A stretch of DNA of 64,000 nt from Pectobacterium sp. CFBP8739 (GTDB taxonomy: Bacteria > Pseudomonadota > Gammaproteobacteria > Enterobacterales > Enterobacteriaceae): contig NZ_JACDRR010000004.1 of NCBI RefSeq assembly GCF_013449375.1, forward strand, positions 1-64,000, given 5' to 3'. The notes beneath the pieces were generated by a model, which was given only the letters and a program-made list of their open reading frames with translations, was not told the origin of the DNA and did no database searches. The first letter of the stretch is position 1, and each line of letters begins with the position of its first letter. Below are positions 11,928 to 20,746 of the stretch, one piece after another. The translations under genes and the position numbers were made by a program.

Positions 11928-12329
11928 AAATATAATTATTGATTTTCTATGAAAATAAAATAAAACAACTTACTCGATTGTTTATTATAAAGAATAATTT
12001 ATTATTAGATGTGTGTTATGTGTTTTTTAACATGTGACACACTGTTAGGATAACTTAGTGTTATTTAACGCATTAGATGTGAAAATCAGGAGGGTTAAAT
12101 TTTACCTTTCTCAGGGAACATAAATAAATACTGATCATAATTCATAGGAGAACTAATTTAATATTAGAATTATTTTATGGTTTTTTACTACCATCTATAT
12201 TTTTTAGATTAAGGATTAATGTAATATCTAATTTACATTTAAAAATCACATTGATTTTTTTTGATGTTAATATTGATGTTTTAACTTGGTGATTTAATTG
12301 TTACGCATGAATACTTATCGTTGTTGGCG
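11928..12329. other. AT-rich intergenic stretch between convergent glycosyltransferase genes
   Basis: About 400 bp separate the converging GT25 and GT32-like genes. Base composition is extremely AT-rich and no open frame has a family signature or ribosome binding site. No clear terminator hairpin with a T tract was found. This is probably noncoding filler at a recombination junction. Confidence 0.5.
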
Positions 12330-13109
12330 TTATATTTTATTTCTTATCATTTCCCCGAGTATACAATTTCTATTGATGTTTTCTTTATTAAAACCTTTTA
12401 ACATTTCATTATATAAGTGTATGCATTTTGTTCTTGATGTAACAATGTCTCGGATGGAAATCCCTGGGTCAAATAATTGGCTAACACAACGATGATGAAG
12501 AGGGTAGAATATATCAATAGGTTGTATCTCGATAGAGTTATTTTCCTCTTTTATATACCAAGTGATTGCTTCTGGACCGAGTACCCCCCAAGGTAAATCA
12601 GAAACGTGCTTTGCTTTTCCGAATGATTTTTTCCAAAATAGTTTTCTTCTTAGTTTTTTTTCATACCAAGGGGGAATAAAATTCTTATCTTTAGATATAT
12701 TTATTAATGAATTAAGAAGTTTACTGTTTTGTGGTAAGGAAAGAATTGCTCCATTTATTTTATTATCTTCTTCATATCCAAGTAAGTATCCACTGCTTGG
12801 TATATCAACAGGTTCTATACAATATACGTCGCAATCTACATATATACCAGGTCTTTTTTTCAGTAACTCATATCTGAAATGGTCAGAAAAAATAGCATAA
12901 CTGCCTGTTTTTTTATGTCGAAATATTTTTTCTTTGGGAACTATGGTACTTGCATTCTCTATATAGACACCTAGTGGTAAATTTTCTATATGCGTATAAG
13001 CATATAGAAAAACTCTATGTCCTCTCATTACAAATGATTTAAGACAGCAATATTCTATAGGACCTAGTTTCTCACCGATCCATAGTGCAAAGATATCAGA
13101 ATGATTCAT
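12330..13109 (-). CDS. GT32-like (DXD sugar-binding) glycosyltransferase
   Basis: The 259-residue protein begins IFALWIGEKLGPIEYCCLKSF, followed by YAIFSDHFRYELLKKRPGIYVDCDVYCIEP at residues 71-100, the arrangement of the glycosyltransferase sugar-binding DXD family (capsule, alpha-1,4 and mannosyl transferases). D92 and D94 form the DXD pair. No membrane segment is visible. It is the last gene of the waaQ operon direction and is markedly AT-rich. The product is probably an outer-core or side-branch transferase; specificity unknown. Confidence 0.8.
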   Translation of the reverse strand: MNHSDIFALWIGEKLGPIEYCCLKSFVMRGHRVFLYAYTHIENLPLGVYIENASTIVPKEKIFRHKKTGSYAIFSDHFRYELLKKRPGIYVDCDVYCIEPVDIPSSGYLLGYEEDNKINGAILSLPQNSKLLNSLINISKDKNFIPPWYEKKLRRKLFWKKSFGKAKHVSDLPWGVLGPEAITWYIKEENNSIEIQPIDIFYPLHHRCVSQLFDPGISIRDIVTSRTKCIHLYNEMLKGFNKENINRNCILGEMIRNKI

Positions 13110-13188
13110 GGAGTTTAACCTAAATTAATTATTGTTTAATGGTTTGTTAGGTGAAGAAGGATTTTTATTAAAAAATAAATTCATTTTT

Positions 13189-14226
13189 TTAATTTCTTAA
13201 TTCTTTTTTGACTATATTACATAGTTCTGATATTTGTAAATCACAAGCTCTGTTGTTTGGCGCTATTATTTGCACTGCATTTCTGTAGTTTGGAGAAAAA
13301 AGATAATTTCCATTGTATTTTTTAATAAAAACCGAACTGTATATAGAAATCATTTTTTTATTTAATGCATTAGAGGCATGAACAATCGAAGTGTCTACTG
13401 ATACTACTAGGTCACACAATTCTATAATAGCGAGAGCACCATAAAATGATGATAATGGATTTACAAGTACATTTTTATTGGTGCTTATTTTTTTTATTTT
13501 TTCATTTTCTCCAATAATAACGATGATAACGTCATTCATGTTGCTTATTTCAGAGAGAAAATATTCAATTTGCTTCGTGCTGAGACTACGTATGTTTGTT
13601 GAAGCAAAAGGACAAAAAACGATTATTTTTTTCTCTTTTTTTAACGTATCTATGAATTTTCTAGCTTTCTTTCTATCGAGAATTGGTATATTTATCTCAT
13701 AGGAGAGATCAGGGTCTTTAATATCTATTTTTTCTAGTAAGTCTCTATATACATCAGTTTGATGTATTTTTTTTGAGCTTGGAATATAATTGTAATTGTA
13801 TATATCATTATACCGCCCTTCAAACCCTATAAAATATTTATATTTTAGTTTTCTAATGACTTTTAAATAGTTATAAGTAAAATAATCTGTTGCATAGCTA
13901 TACGTATCAATAAGCAAATCAAAGTGGAAATTTTTTATTTCTTTTATCCAATTATTGTCGTTAGATATCTCAATTATTTTATCTATATTTTTGTTCTCTT
14001 TAAAAATAAAACTAACACTACTGTTAGTGATGATGGTGACATTGTATCCAAATTTCTTGAGGTTTCTGAATATTCCAGTGGAGATGATTGCATCACCAAT
14101 TCCAATGTTGAAAAGTAATATGCATGTTGATTTTATTTCTTTTGGAATGACTGTTTCAGTTTTCTTTTTTATTTGGCTATGATAATAAATGGTTTTTATT
14201 TTGTTTTTCAATCTTTTAATAAGCAT
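13189..14226 (-). CDS. Family 9 (heptosyltransferase-like) glycosyltransferase
   Basis: The 345-residue protein carries the GT9 N-terminal motif ILLFNIGIGDAIISTGIFRNL (compare WaaC/WaaF/WaaQ G-x-GD) and a C-terminal block with FCPFASTNIRSL and ELCDLVVSVDTSIVHASNALNKKMISIYS, the GT9 SVDTg-x-H acceptor/ADP-heptose region. ATG at 14226 (AAGAAG upstream) fits better than the in-frame ATG 33 codons earlier, which overlaps the GT8 gene. Extremely AT-rich and Lys/Ile-rich, unlike waaQ and waaC. It may be a fourth heptosyltransferase or may use another sugar. Confidence 0.82.
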   Translation of the reverse strand: MLIKRLKNKIKTIYYHSQIKKKTETVIPKEIKSTCILLFNIGIGDAIISTGIFRNLKKFGYNVTIITNSSVSFIFKENKNIDKIIEISNDNNWIKEIKNFHFDLLIDTYSYATDYFTYNYLKVIRKLKYKYFIGFEGRYNDIYNYNYIPSSKKIHQTDVYRDLLEKIDIKDPDLSYEINIPILDRKKARKFIDTLKKEKKIIVFCPFASTNIRSLSTKQIEYFLSEISNMNDVIIVIIGENEKIKKISTNKNVLVNPLSSFYGALAIIELCDLVVSVDTSIVHASNALNKKMISIYSSVFIKKYNGNYLFSPNYRNAVQIIAPNNRACDLQISELCNIVKKELRN

Positions 14227-14230
14227 AGTT

Positions 14231-15256
14231 TCACTTCTTAATATTGTAAATTTTCTTTGTAAGATACATAATGAAAAAATAAATGGCTGACGAATTTCTT
14301 CCGTTATGAAACTGATGCTTAGCACAATATCGCATATTACTCGTAGTCATGGCTTTCAATAATGGTGACTTAGCCCACGGTGATGCGCTTTTGGCATCTA
14401 GAAAATACTCCGTGCAAGCGTAATTTTCAGCCCATTTATGCCAGGGCTTTGTCGGTCCAATATAGTGGATCATAACCGTGCTGTCCGTTATAGGGTTGAC
14501 GGGTTTCGGTTTATTAAGTTCATAATTAATGCTGTACTGTGTATTGTATTTTTTTTCAAGCCATATCGTTTTATCTATGAGTAAAATATTTAAAATATCT
14601 TGATCAAGATAAGATATTTTTGCCTTTATTTCCTCATTGGCAAGAAGCGACATAGCCTGTGAACTAATATCGTTTTTTTGCCATTGTGCGAGGTTGATGT
14701 ACAAGAACCCGGCATTAAAATATCCGGCATTGATTCCCGGTTCATCAAGCGCCTTTGCTCGTTTTTCCCACCAAACCTTGTCTTCTTCTGCGACCACTGC
14801 CGCAATGTTGTCGTTGAATTCGATTCCTAACAGCTCGTGCAATGAGCCTTTGCAAACAATGTCAGCATCAATATAAAGAAGTGTTTCAATTTCTGGGTAA
14901 AGTAAATCAGCAATCACAAAGCGAAAATAGGTGGCGTAAGACCAGTTTTTTGTGCTAGGTAGCGATTTTAGTTCATCACAATTTACAATGTAAATATCAA
15001 TATTTGTATTATATTGAGTGCTGAGGTTTTGAAACTTTTCTTCTTCATCATCACTTAATGAGTCAGTGAATATATGAAATGAAAATTTCATGTCAGGATT
15101 GTGGAGCAAGATTGATGCTGCTGAAATGGCGCAGCCAAACATAAAATTTTTATCAATGCCGTAAGCGATATTTAATATATCGGATTCTGAATTTTCCGCT
15201 AAGGGGCGAGTAAATGAAATTTTTCTTTTTATAACACCCTGCGATGAAAAATACAT
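14231..15256 (-). CDS. LPS core family 8 glycosyltransferase (WaaI/WaaO/WaaJ-like)
   Basis: The 341-residue GT8 enzyme shows LNIAYGIDKNFMFGCAISAASIL at residues 28-50, YATYFRFVIADLLYPEIETLLYIDADIVCKG around residues 107-137 with the DxD motif at 130-132, and the later NAGYFNAGFLYINLAQW block. This is the pattern of the retaining alpha-glucosyl/galactosyl transferases of the LPS outer core (waaI, waaO, waaJ group). It lies between waaG and the GT9-like gene in the waaQ operon; exact linkage cannot be read. Confidence 0.88.
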   Translation of the reverse strand: MYFSSQGVIKRKISFTRPLAENSESDILNIAYGIDKNFMFGCAISAASILLHNPDMKFSFHIFTDSLSDDEEEKFQNLSTQYNTNIDIYIVNCDELKSLPSTKNWSYATYFRFVIADLLYPEIETLLYIDADIVCKGSLHELLGIEFNDNIAAVVAEEDKVWWEKRAKALDEPGINAGYFNAGFLYINLAQWQKNDISSQAMSLLANEEIKAKISYLDQDILNILLIDKTIWLEKKYNTQYSINYELNKPKPVNPITDSTVMIHYIGPTKPWHKWAENYACTEYFLDAKSASPWAKSPLLKAMTTSNMRYCAKHQFHNGRNSSAIYFFIMYLTKKIYNIKK

Positions 15257-15330
15257 AGTGGACTCGGTTATGGCTCTTAAAAATAAATGGGAATTAACGC
15301 GTTATTTTGGCAGCAATATACTGCGTTAGT

Positions 15331-16455
15331 TTAACGATCGTTTTCTCTGATAATCAACTGCGCTGCCTTTTCTGGCAGGCTATAAATATCTTCCGTGTCG
15401 GCAAAGTGGCGGGCATTTTCTGCCCACTGTTTCAGCGTTTCTGGCTGACTAAGTGCATGTGACAACGCGTGGTTCAACGCTATCTGGTTAAAAGGTTCGG
15501 GGATGACTTGTCCAGCCTGTGAGCGCTCAATGTAAAACGCATAACCGCACGCATCGGTAACCAGTATCGGTAACCCCGCCGCAATAGCCTCAAGCAAAAC
15601 GATGCCTGCGGCTTCCTGATGTGCCGGATGCAGTAACAAGTCTGCGGCTACCATGAAGTCAGGAATGTCATCTCGGCCAGAGAAAAAGTGGATCTGTTTA
15701 CCAATACCGAGCTGTTCCGCTTGTTGTTGAAACGGTTTTGGATCGTCCTGACCGACCACCAGAAAGGCAACGTGTTTGCGTATTTCCTCTGGCAGGCTGG
15801 CAATCGCGCTCAGGCTGCGGCCAACACCTTTGCGTTTGAAATCGGAACCGACTTGCAACAGAACACATTGGTTTTCACCTAAATGATGTTGCTGACGAAA
15901 CCGGGATCGCGTTTCTGGAGAATGTGCGCTGTATTTTCTATCCCGTGAAATCCCCGGTGGCAGCATAAAAAAGCGTTCATCCTGTGTGCCGTAATGCTTC
16001 TGAAAATGGGCAATTTGCCTCGGTGTTAGCATCAGCATACGCGTGTGGCTGTTTTTATCGAACACGTCGCGTTCAAGTGCCACATATCCTCGGCAGCGTG
16101 GTGTTAACCGATAAAAGAAGCCTTTTTCCTGCACCGCTTTTTCTGCCGTACATCCTTCCGCAGCATAATAGAAATCTAGCCCTGGCATTTTGCTAAACCC
16201 GACAACACGGTCGACAGGATGCTGTTGTAAATGGCGTTGTATCCAGTCGGAAAAACGGCGATGGCGAGTATGATTACCCAGCCCTGAGATGGGCACGAGA
16301 ACGATCTCAAACCCTTCAGGTTTGTCGCCTTGCCATTCGCTAGTGTAAACACGAATATTGTGGCCTTGTTTTTGGCAAGTTTGTGCGATGCTCAGAAAAT
16401 CTCGCTGTAGCCCGCCGAAAGGAAAGAATTTATAGACGCAGAATGCGATTTTCAT
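15331..16455 (-). CDS. waaG: LPS glucosyltransferase I (WaaG)
   Basis: WaaG (RfaG) adds the first outer-core glucose to heptose II. The 374-residue GT4 protein starts MKIAFCVYKFFPFGGLQRDF and contains VVGFSKMPGLDFYYAAEGC, MLPPGI.DRKY, LLQVGSDFKRKGVGRS, HFFSGRDDIPDFMVAADLLLHPA and the EAAGIVLLEAIAAGLP ExE donor site, closely following E. coli WaaG. It overlaps the waaQ stop by 4 bp, showing translational coupling. Confidence 0.95.
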   Translation of the reverse strand: MKIAFCVYKFFPFGGLQRDFLSIAQTCQKQGHNIRVYTSEWQGDKPEGFEIVLVPISGLGNHTRHRRFSDWIQRHLQQHPVDRVVGFSKMPGLDFYYAAEGCTAEKAVQEKGFFYRLTPRCRGYVALERDVFDKNSHTRMLMLTPRQIAHFQKHYGTQDERFFMLPPGISRDRKYSAHSPETRSRFRQQHHLGENQCVLLQVGSDFKRKGVGRSLSAIASLPEEIRKHVAFLVVGQDDPKPFQQQAEQLGIGKQIHFFSGRDDIPDFMVAADLLLHPAHQEAAGIVLLEAIAAGLPILVTDACGYAFYIERSQAGQVIPEPFNQIALNHALSHALSQPETLKQWAENARHFADTEDIYSLPEKAAQLIIRENDR

Positions 16456-17522
16456 TGGGCATCTCTTTGCGACGTGATATTCAGCATCTGTTCTGAGGCC
16501 AAAATGACATCTTCCGCAGGGATGCAGGACAAATACTTAACCGTCTGATCATAGTTATAGTGAGCTGGCATCGGTTGATATTCCCCTGCCCAAATCTGTT
16601 TATAGTGTTCGCACCACGGACGCCATACCTTGTAGTCTGTTGGGCCAAATAAGCTGACGAGTGGCGTATTTAATGCGGCAGCCATATGCATTGGGGCTGA
16701 ATCTACGCCAATATATAGCACGGCATTGTCGATTAACGCCGCCAGTTCCGGAAAGCTCGTTTTGCCTGCAAATGACATCTCAGGTTTATGAATGCACTGT
16801 GAATAAATATCGCGAACGACAGATAAATCCTCTTCCGATGGACCGCACGTTAACACGACTTCCAGATTTTTTTCTTTAAGATAGTCAATCACCTGAGCGA
16901 ACTTGTCGTTATCCCAAAATTTATAATATTGACGCGTTGTGGGCTGGATGACGACATAAGGCTGTGTTAACAGCGTCGGACAGTGGTTAAAAATACGTTT
17001 GGCATCGTCTTGATGATAATGCAGTGATAGTCGTGAAACGGTATTCGATGCTGGTAGCCCTAGCGGCGTAAGTAAATAGAGATTTTGTTCAACAATATGT
17101 GCGCCTATTGGCGGTACACAGTGGTCGAAAAACAAACGCCAGATTTTACCCTTCAGCTTATTACCGCGATCGAGCGCAATGCTACGTCCACCTAAGGATT
17201 TTACTAACAGCGCAATCGGCCACTGATCCGCAAGATTAACGATGAGGTCGTACTTATTTTTTTTCAGTGTTTTTCTGACATCGGTGAAATTACGGACTTT
17301 CTCGCAGAGCGTCTTCGTTTTTCTCTTCAACCCATAGAGCTGATGTATCTCCGGGTTTGCTGACAGAATCGGCATCGTATCCTGATAGAGTAATACGTCG
17401 ATTTTCGCCTCAGGATAATTGGCTTTCAGTGTGCTGATGAGCGGCGTGGTCAGCAGCATATCGCCATGATATCTAAGCTTCACCACGAGAATTCGGCGAT
17501 AAGAGATGATGCGTTGACTCAC
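16452..17522 (-). CDS. waaQ: LPS heptosyltransferase III (WaaQ)
   Basis: WaaQ (RfaQ) adds heptose III to heptose II of the inner core. The 356-residue GT9 protein begins with RRILVVKLRYHGDMLLTTPLI, contains VIQPTTRQYYKFWDNDKFAQVI and ends with the ADP-heptose region LYIGVDSAPMHMAAALNTPLVSLFGPT. It is first gene of the minus-strand core operon waaQ-waaG-GT8-GT9-GT32. An ops element lies 43 bp upstream. Confidence 0.94.
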   Translation of the reverse strand: MSQRIISYRRILVVKLRYHGDMLLTTPLISTLKANYPEAKIDVLLYQDTMPILSANPEIHQLYGLKRKTKTLCEKVRNFTDVRKTLKKNKYDLIVNLADQWPIALLVKSLGGRSIALDRGNKLKGKIWRLFFDHCVPPIGAHIVEQNLYLLTPLGLPASNTVSRLSLHYHQDDAKRIFNHCPTLLTQPYVVIQPTTRQYYKFWDNDKFAQVIDYLKEKNLEVVLTCGPSEEDLSVVRDIYSQCIHKPEMSFAGKTSFPELAALIDNAVLYIGVDSAPMHMAAALNTPLVSLFGPTDYKVWRPWCEHYKQIWAGEYQPMPAHYNYDQTVKYLSCIPAEDVILASEQMLNITSQRDAQ

Positions 17523-17564
17523 TCGTTTTCCTTCATGTCATCAAAAGTTATGATTTCTACAGGC

Positions 17565-17575
17565 ACGCTACCGCC
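17565..17575 (-). promoter_or_regulatory. ops element (RfaH recruitment site) upstream of waaQ
   Basis: On the minus strand the sequence reads GGCGGTAGCGT, a perfect match to the operon polarity suppressor core found in JUMPstart leaders of LPS, capsule and hemolysin operons. It lies 43 bp upstream of the waaQ start, in the transcribed direction. Known biology: RNA polymerase pauses here, RfaH loads and prevents premature termination over long surface-glycan operons. Confidence 0.88.
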
Positions 17576-17604
17576 TTGGCTCAACAGCGACCAAAAGGCT
17601 GATC

Positions 17605-17633
17605 CTATCCATGTTGCACGGCAGCATGGATAG
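17605..17633. repeat. Strong hairpin in the waaQ leader region
   Basis: A 13-bp stem (CTATCCATGTTGC / GCAGCATGGATAG, one G.U pair) closes a 3-base ACG loop. It lies 30 bp upstream of the ops element on the waaQ side. Read on the plus strand it is followed by a short T-rich stretch, so it may instead act as a plus-strand terminator or as a leader structure of the waaQ mRNA. Confidence 0.6.
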
Positions 17634-17820
17634 CCAATTTTTCCGTTATGGTACTAAAACCCAAACCCCTCTCACAGTAGTAATTAATATTATACTCGGC
17701 ATCTTGCAAGCTGCGCAGAGGTTACCTTTACTCAGAGGTTTCCGACCACCGATGGTTTTGTGTTGTCATGCCCTTCCCGTTTTTCGAAAAGATGTTGAGC
17801 GCATTGAATTGACAGTCACA

Positions 17821-17853
17821 TCAACTTAATTGTACAACTTAGTTGATATCAAC
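17821..17853. promoter_or_regulatory. Probable autoregulatory operator of phd-doc
   Basis: Just upstream of the antitoxin start the palindrome TTGTACAA (17830-17837) contains TGTACA, the hexamer recognised by the related YefM antitoxin. It is bracketed by TCAACT (17821) and AGTTGA, and GTTGATATCAAC follows. Phd/YefM antitoxins repress their own operons by binding such palindromes; binding here is inferred. Confidence 0.5.
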
Positions 17854-17878
17854 CCGAAATAATGTAAAGGAACAGGCG

Positions 17879-18103
17879 ATGTTGACGATGACTTTCTCTG
17901 ATGTTCGGCAGAAATTTGCCAAAGTGCTGGATACGGCTATTACGCAGCCAGTGACGATTACTCGTCGTTCAGCGCCGGATATGGTGGTTATCACTGCGGC
18001 ACAGTTTGCCGAGTTGCAGCAGGCTAAATTTGAAGCTTCTCTTGCCAAGGTAATGAGTAAGCCAAAGAATCAGGCGTTGTTTAAGGAACTTGCTGATAAA
18101 TGA
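17879..18103 (+). CDS. phd: Phd/YefM family antitoxin
   Basis: The 74-residue protein (MLTMTFSDVRQKFAKVLDTA...) has the Phd/YefM N-terminal DNA-binding fold with RRSAPDMVVITAAQFAELQQ, and a Lys-rich C-terminal tail (SKPKNQALFKELADK) that would neutralise Doc. AAAGGA lies 8 bp upstream of ATG 17879, which makes this start better than an upstream in-frame ATG. Its stop overlaps the doc start by 4 bp (ATGA), the usual antitoxin-first toxin-antitoxin arrangement. The pair interrupts the LPS core gene block. Confidence 0.9.
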   Translation: MLTMTFSDVRQKFAKVLDTAITQPVTITRRSAPDMVVITAAQFAELQQAKFEASLAKVMSKPKNQALFKELADK

Positions 18104-18474
18104 TCTTCTTCTTAACGGTTGAGCAGGTCATCGCAATCCATGATTATCAGTTGGAAATGTATGGTGGCTTGCCTGGGTACAGGGATATCAGCGTAGTGGA
18201 AGGCATGGTTGCCCGCGTTGAGAATCTTCACACATACCAGAATGAGAATGACCTGCACATGCTTGCCGCATCGCTGTTGCTTTCGATAGCGCGCGGGCAT
18301 GGCTTTAATGATGCGAATAAAAGGACTTCGGCGGCAGCGGCTATGGTATTTCTTGATATGAATGGCGCGTCAATGACTCCGTCAGAAAACTTTGCTGATT
18401 TTGTGGTAATGGCAGCGCAAGGGCTTTACGACGTGCATACCGTCGCGGAAGAACTGAAAAAACTCGTCGATTAG
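18100..18474 (+). CDS. doc: Doc/Fic-family toxin (death-on-curing)
   Basis: The 124-residue protein carries the Doc-type Fic motif H67-G-F-N-D-A-N-K-R75, followed by TSAAAAMVFLDMNG, the Doc signature. Doc toxins phosphorylate EF-Tu and halt translation until Phd binds. It overlaps phd by 4 bp and ends 2 bp from the convergent waaL stop, so the module is tightly packed between waaL and the waaQ leader. Confidence 0.93.
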   Translation: MIFFLTVEQVIAIHDYQLEMYGGLPGYRDISVVEGMVARVENLHTYQNENDLHMLAASLLLSIARGHGFNDANKRTSAAAAMVFLDMNGASMTPSENFADFVVMAAQGLYDVHTVAEELKKLVD

Positions 18475-18476
18475 GA

Positions 18477-19766
18477 TCATTGTTGCTTTAGCCATTTTCC
18501 CGTCAGCGTGGTGCCAAGACAAAACGCCATCAGCCACGCAATAAGCATATCTCGTGAATAGAGAATAACGTCGCTCAGCCCATACATCAGCAGTGCGAAA
18601 AGTAGCGCCGCAGAGAGATGGCTGCGTAGAACAAAAAATGAAAAATAAAATAGAGAGGCATAAAGCAATACTAGCAGTATCACTCCTGGTATGCCCTTCA
18701 ACGAAAAAGCGTCAATCACTTCGTTATGCAGGTGAACATTCAAATACCCCAGCGCGCCGGATAATTCAGACTCTTGCTTTGCTTGTGCAATGATATGTTC
18801 TGCACGCTGTTCGGCGGATTGTCCAAACAGGGCTTCTTCTCCTGCCTCGATACCCGATTGGTACATCGCAATACGCGCCCCCACCGATGTCATGCTGTTG
18901 TCCATACTATAGCTGTGTATATCGTTGATCAGGTCATTGACGCGTTGATGAAGTGTATTCTGGAACAGGAATAAACACAGGAGAAGTGTGGCGGCTGAGC
19001 CGATGAATGCTTTAATAAGCAGTCGCTTATTATGTCTGACTTCTGACAATAAAATAGTTGCGCCGACAATCGGGTAGACGAATATCGCTGCCCGCGTCTC
19101 TGTTAGCAGAATAGCCACCATCACTAACAGAAAATGCCCCAGGTAAAGATAATACTTATAAGGCGAATCGAGTTTAAGCAGTGCTTGTGCGCTTAGGGCG
19201 CCAATGAAAGTCAGAAAATAGGCTGCGCTCGTGGCTGTGCCAAATACCAACCCAATACGATGCATTCCACTGAACCATGCCTGATAAAATGCATAGCCTA
19301 ACGCTAAGACACAAATGACGAGCATATAGGCATGTAATCGTTGTGGCTGACTCTTTTGTGAGAGATGCAAGACCGTCAACAGAGTAAATGCACCCAAAAT
19401 ACCGGCGTGTGCGGATGCCCTGTAGGCGTTATAGACATAAGGGAAAAGGCTATCAGGTTGATAATAGTGGTGATACCAGATGAGATTGGTTAAACCGATA
19501 GCCAGCAGGATAAGTGGAATCAGTAACAATCGTTTAGCCGCTATTACGGTTCTTAGGTTTGTCGCCACATAGAAAACAGAGAGAGAACCCGTGAGATAAA
19601 ACAGCCACCCAGCAATAATGCTACTAAATGGCATAATGGCTAATGTGAGTAAACAGCCGGGGAAAACGGTTTTAAGCGCGACAGTCGAGCTTATACTGGG
19701 CGTTTTGCCCAGTTCGTATCTTAATTCATTAAGCATGTATTTGTTCACTGTCGGGAGCGATGTCAC
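18477..19766 (-). CDS. waaL: O-antigen ligase WaaL
   Basis: The 429-residue polytopic inner-membrane protein has roughly ten to twelve hydrophobic spans, a large periplasmic loop (around residues 275-345) and the ligase hallmark [17 protein letters not shown] with the conserved His. This fits WaaL (Wzy_C family), which transfers O-antigen from undecaprenyl diphosphate to lipid A-core. Its start overlaps the waaC stop by 4 bp, placing it in the hldD-waaF-waaC-waaL unit. Confidence 0.88.
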   Translation of the reverse strand: MTSLPTVNKYMLNELRYELGKTPSISSTVALKTVFPGCLLTLAIMPFSSIIAGWLFYLTGSLSVFYVATNLRTVIAAKRLLLIPLILLAIGLTNLIWYHHYYQPDSLFPYVYNAYRASAHAGILGAFTLLTVLHLSQKSQPQRLHAYMLVICVLALGYAFYQAWFSGMHRIGLVFGTATSAAYFLTFIGALSAQALLKLDSPYKYYLYLGHFLLVMVAILLTETRAAIFVYPIVGATILLSEVRHNKRLLIKAFIGSAATLLLCLFLFQNTLHQRVNDLINDIHSYSMDNSMTSVGARIAMYQSGIEAGEEALFGQSAEQRAEHIIAQAKQESELSGALGYLNVHLHNEVIDAFSLKGIPGVILLVLLYASLFYFSFFVLRSHLSAALLFALLMYGLSDVILYSRDMLIAWLMAFCLGTTLTGKWLKQQ

Positions 19767-20746
19767 TCGTCTGATGCGGATAATTCTATCAGCTTCTCTA
19801 ATTTCTGATGGACGTGACTAGCAGGAATTGTCTCCATTTTCTGGCTTTCAGACATTTCCACCACCTGATTCATTCCGTAGCCGCCAATTAGCCCTGGATC
19901 GGTTGGTCCGTACAAGGTGATATTCGGACGATCCAGTGCCGCCGTCAGGTGGCTAAGCCCGGTATCGACGGAAACGACGGCTTTGGCGCCTGCTAATACC
20001 TCGGCGACCTGTTGCAGCGTGAGGCGCGATAAGACCTCAACGTGCGGGAACCCTTCCGCCAGCCGTAAGGCGCGCTGATGCTCATGTTCCGCGCCCCAAG
20101 GAAGCTTGATGCGTAAGCCGCTTGGCGCCAATAGGGCAATCAGTTCACGCCAGTGAGCTTCCGGCCAGTGTTTTTCATCACGCGTTGTGGCGTGAAGAAA
20201 CACTAGATAGCAGTTGGCGTCTGCGGGTGGCTGGGAGAGGAAACGCGAGGCAATCGCATAATCGCCGCGCTCGGTGGGTTTCCGATAGTTCAGGCTGGCG
20301 GCAAACAGCTCTCGTACGCGCTCGACGGCATGCTGTTGACGGCTTATCGGGTGGCGATAGTTATAAAACCAGCTTGCCAGCGGCTCACGCGCGCTCTTGC
20401 AATCCAGTCCGTGTTTCTTTCCGTTGGCGAGCCGCGTCACCAGCAGCGCGCTTTTAATCAGCCCTTGCGCATCAATGACGGCATCATAACGGTACTGGCG
20501 TAGCTGGCGTTTAAATTCGGCACGTTCCTGACGTATCGGGGCGCTGAACCAGCTTTTGCGCCAGCGGCGTATCGCTACTGGAATCACGCGGGAAACCGCT
20601 GGGTGCCAGCTGGGAATTTGCGCGAAACCTTCTTCAACCACCCAGTCGAATTGGATCCCAGGAATCACCTGCATGGCGTCGGTCAAGGCGGGTAACGTAT
20701 GCAGCACATCGCCCATTGACGATGTTTTGACGATCAACACTCTCAT
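19763..20746 (-). CDS. waaC: LPS heptosyltransferase I (WaaC)
   Basis: WaaC adds the first L-glycero-D-manno-heptose to Kdo2-lipid A. The 327-residue GT9 protein begins [24 protein letters not shown], contains [12 protein letters not shown] and the [25 protein letters not shown] donor site, all matching E. coli WaaC. It overlaps waaF and waaL by 4 bp each. Confidence 0.97.
   Translation of the reverse strand: MRVLIVKTSSMGDVLHTLPALTDAMQVIPGIQFDWVVEEGFAQIPSWHPAVSRVIPVAIRRWRKSWFSAPIRQERAEFKRQLRQYRYDAVIDAQGLIKSALLVTRLANGKKHGLDCKSAREPLASWFYNYRHPISRQQHAVERVRELFAASLNYRKPTERGDYAIASRFLSQPPADANCYLVFLHATTRDEKHWPEAHWRELIALLAPSGLRIKLPWGAEHEHQRALRLAEGFPHVEVLSRLTLQQVAEVLAGAKAVVSVDTGLSHLTAALDRPNITLYGPTDPGLIGGYGMNQVVEMSESQKMETIPASHVHQKLEKLIELSASDE

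Noticed and set aside
12298-12495. 65-codon plus-strand frame overlapping the GT32-like gene
   Set aside because: Mostly antisense to the glycosyltransferase; no ribosome binding site or known motif.
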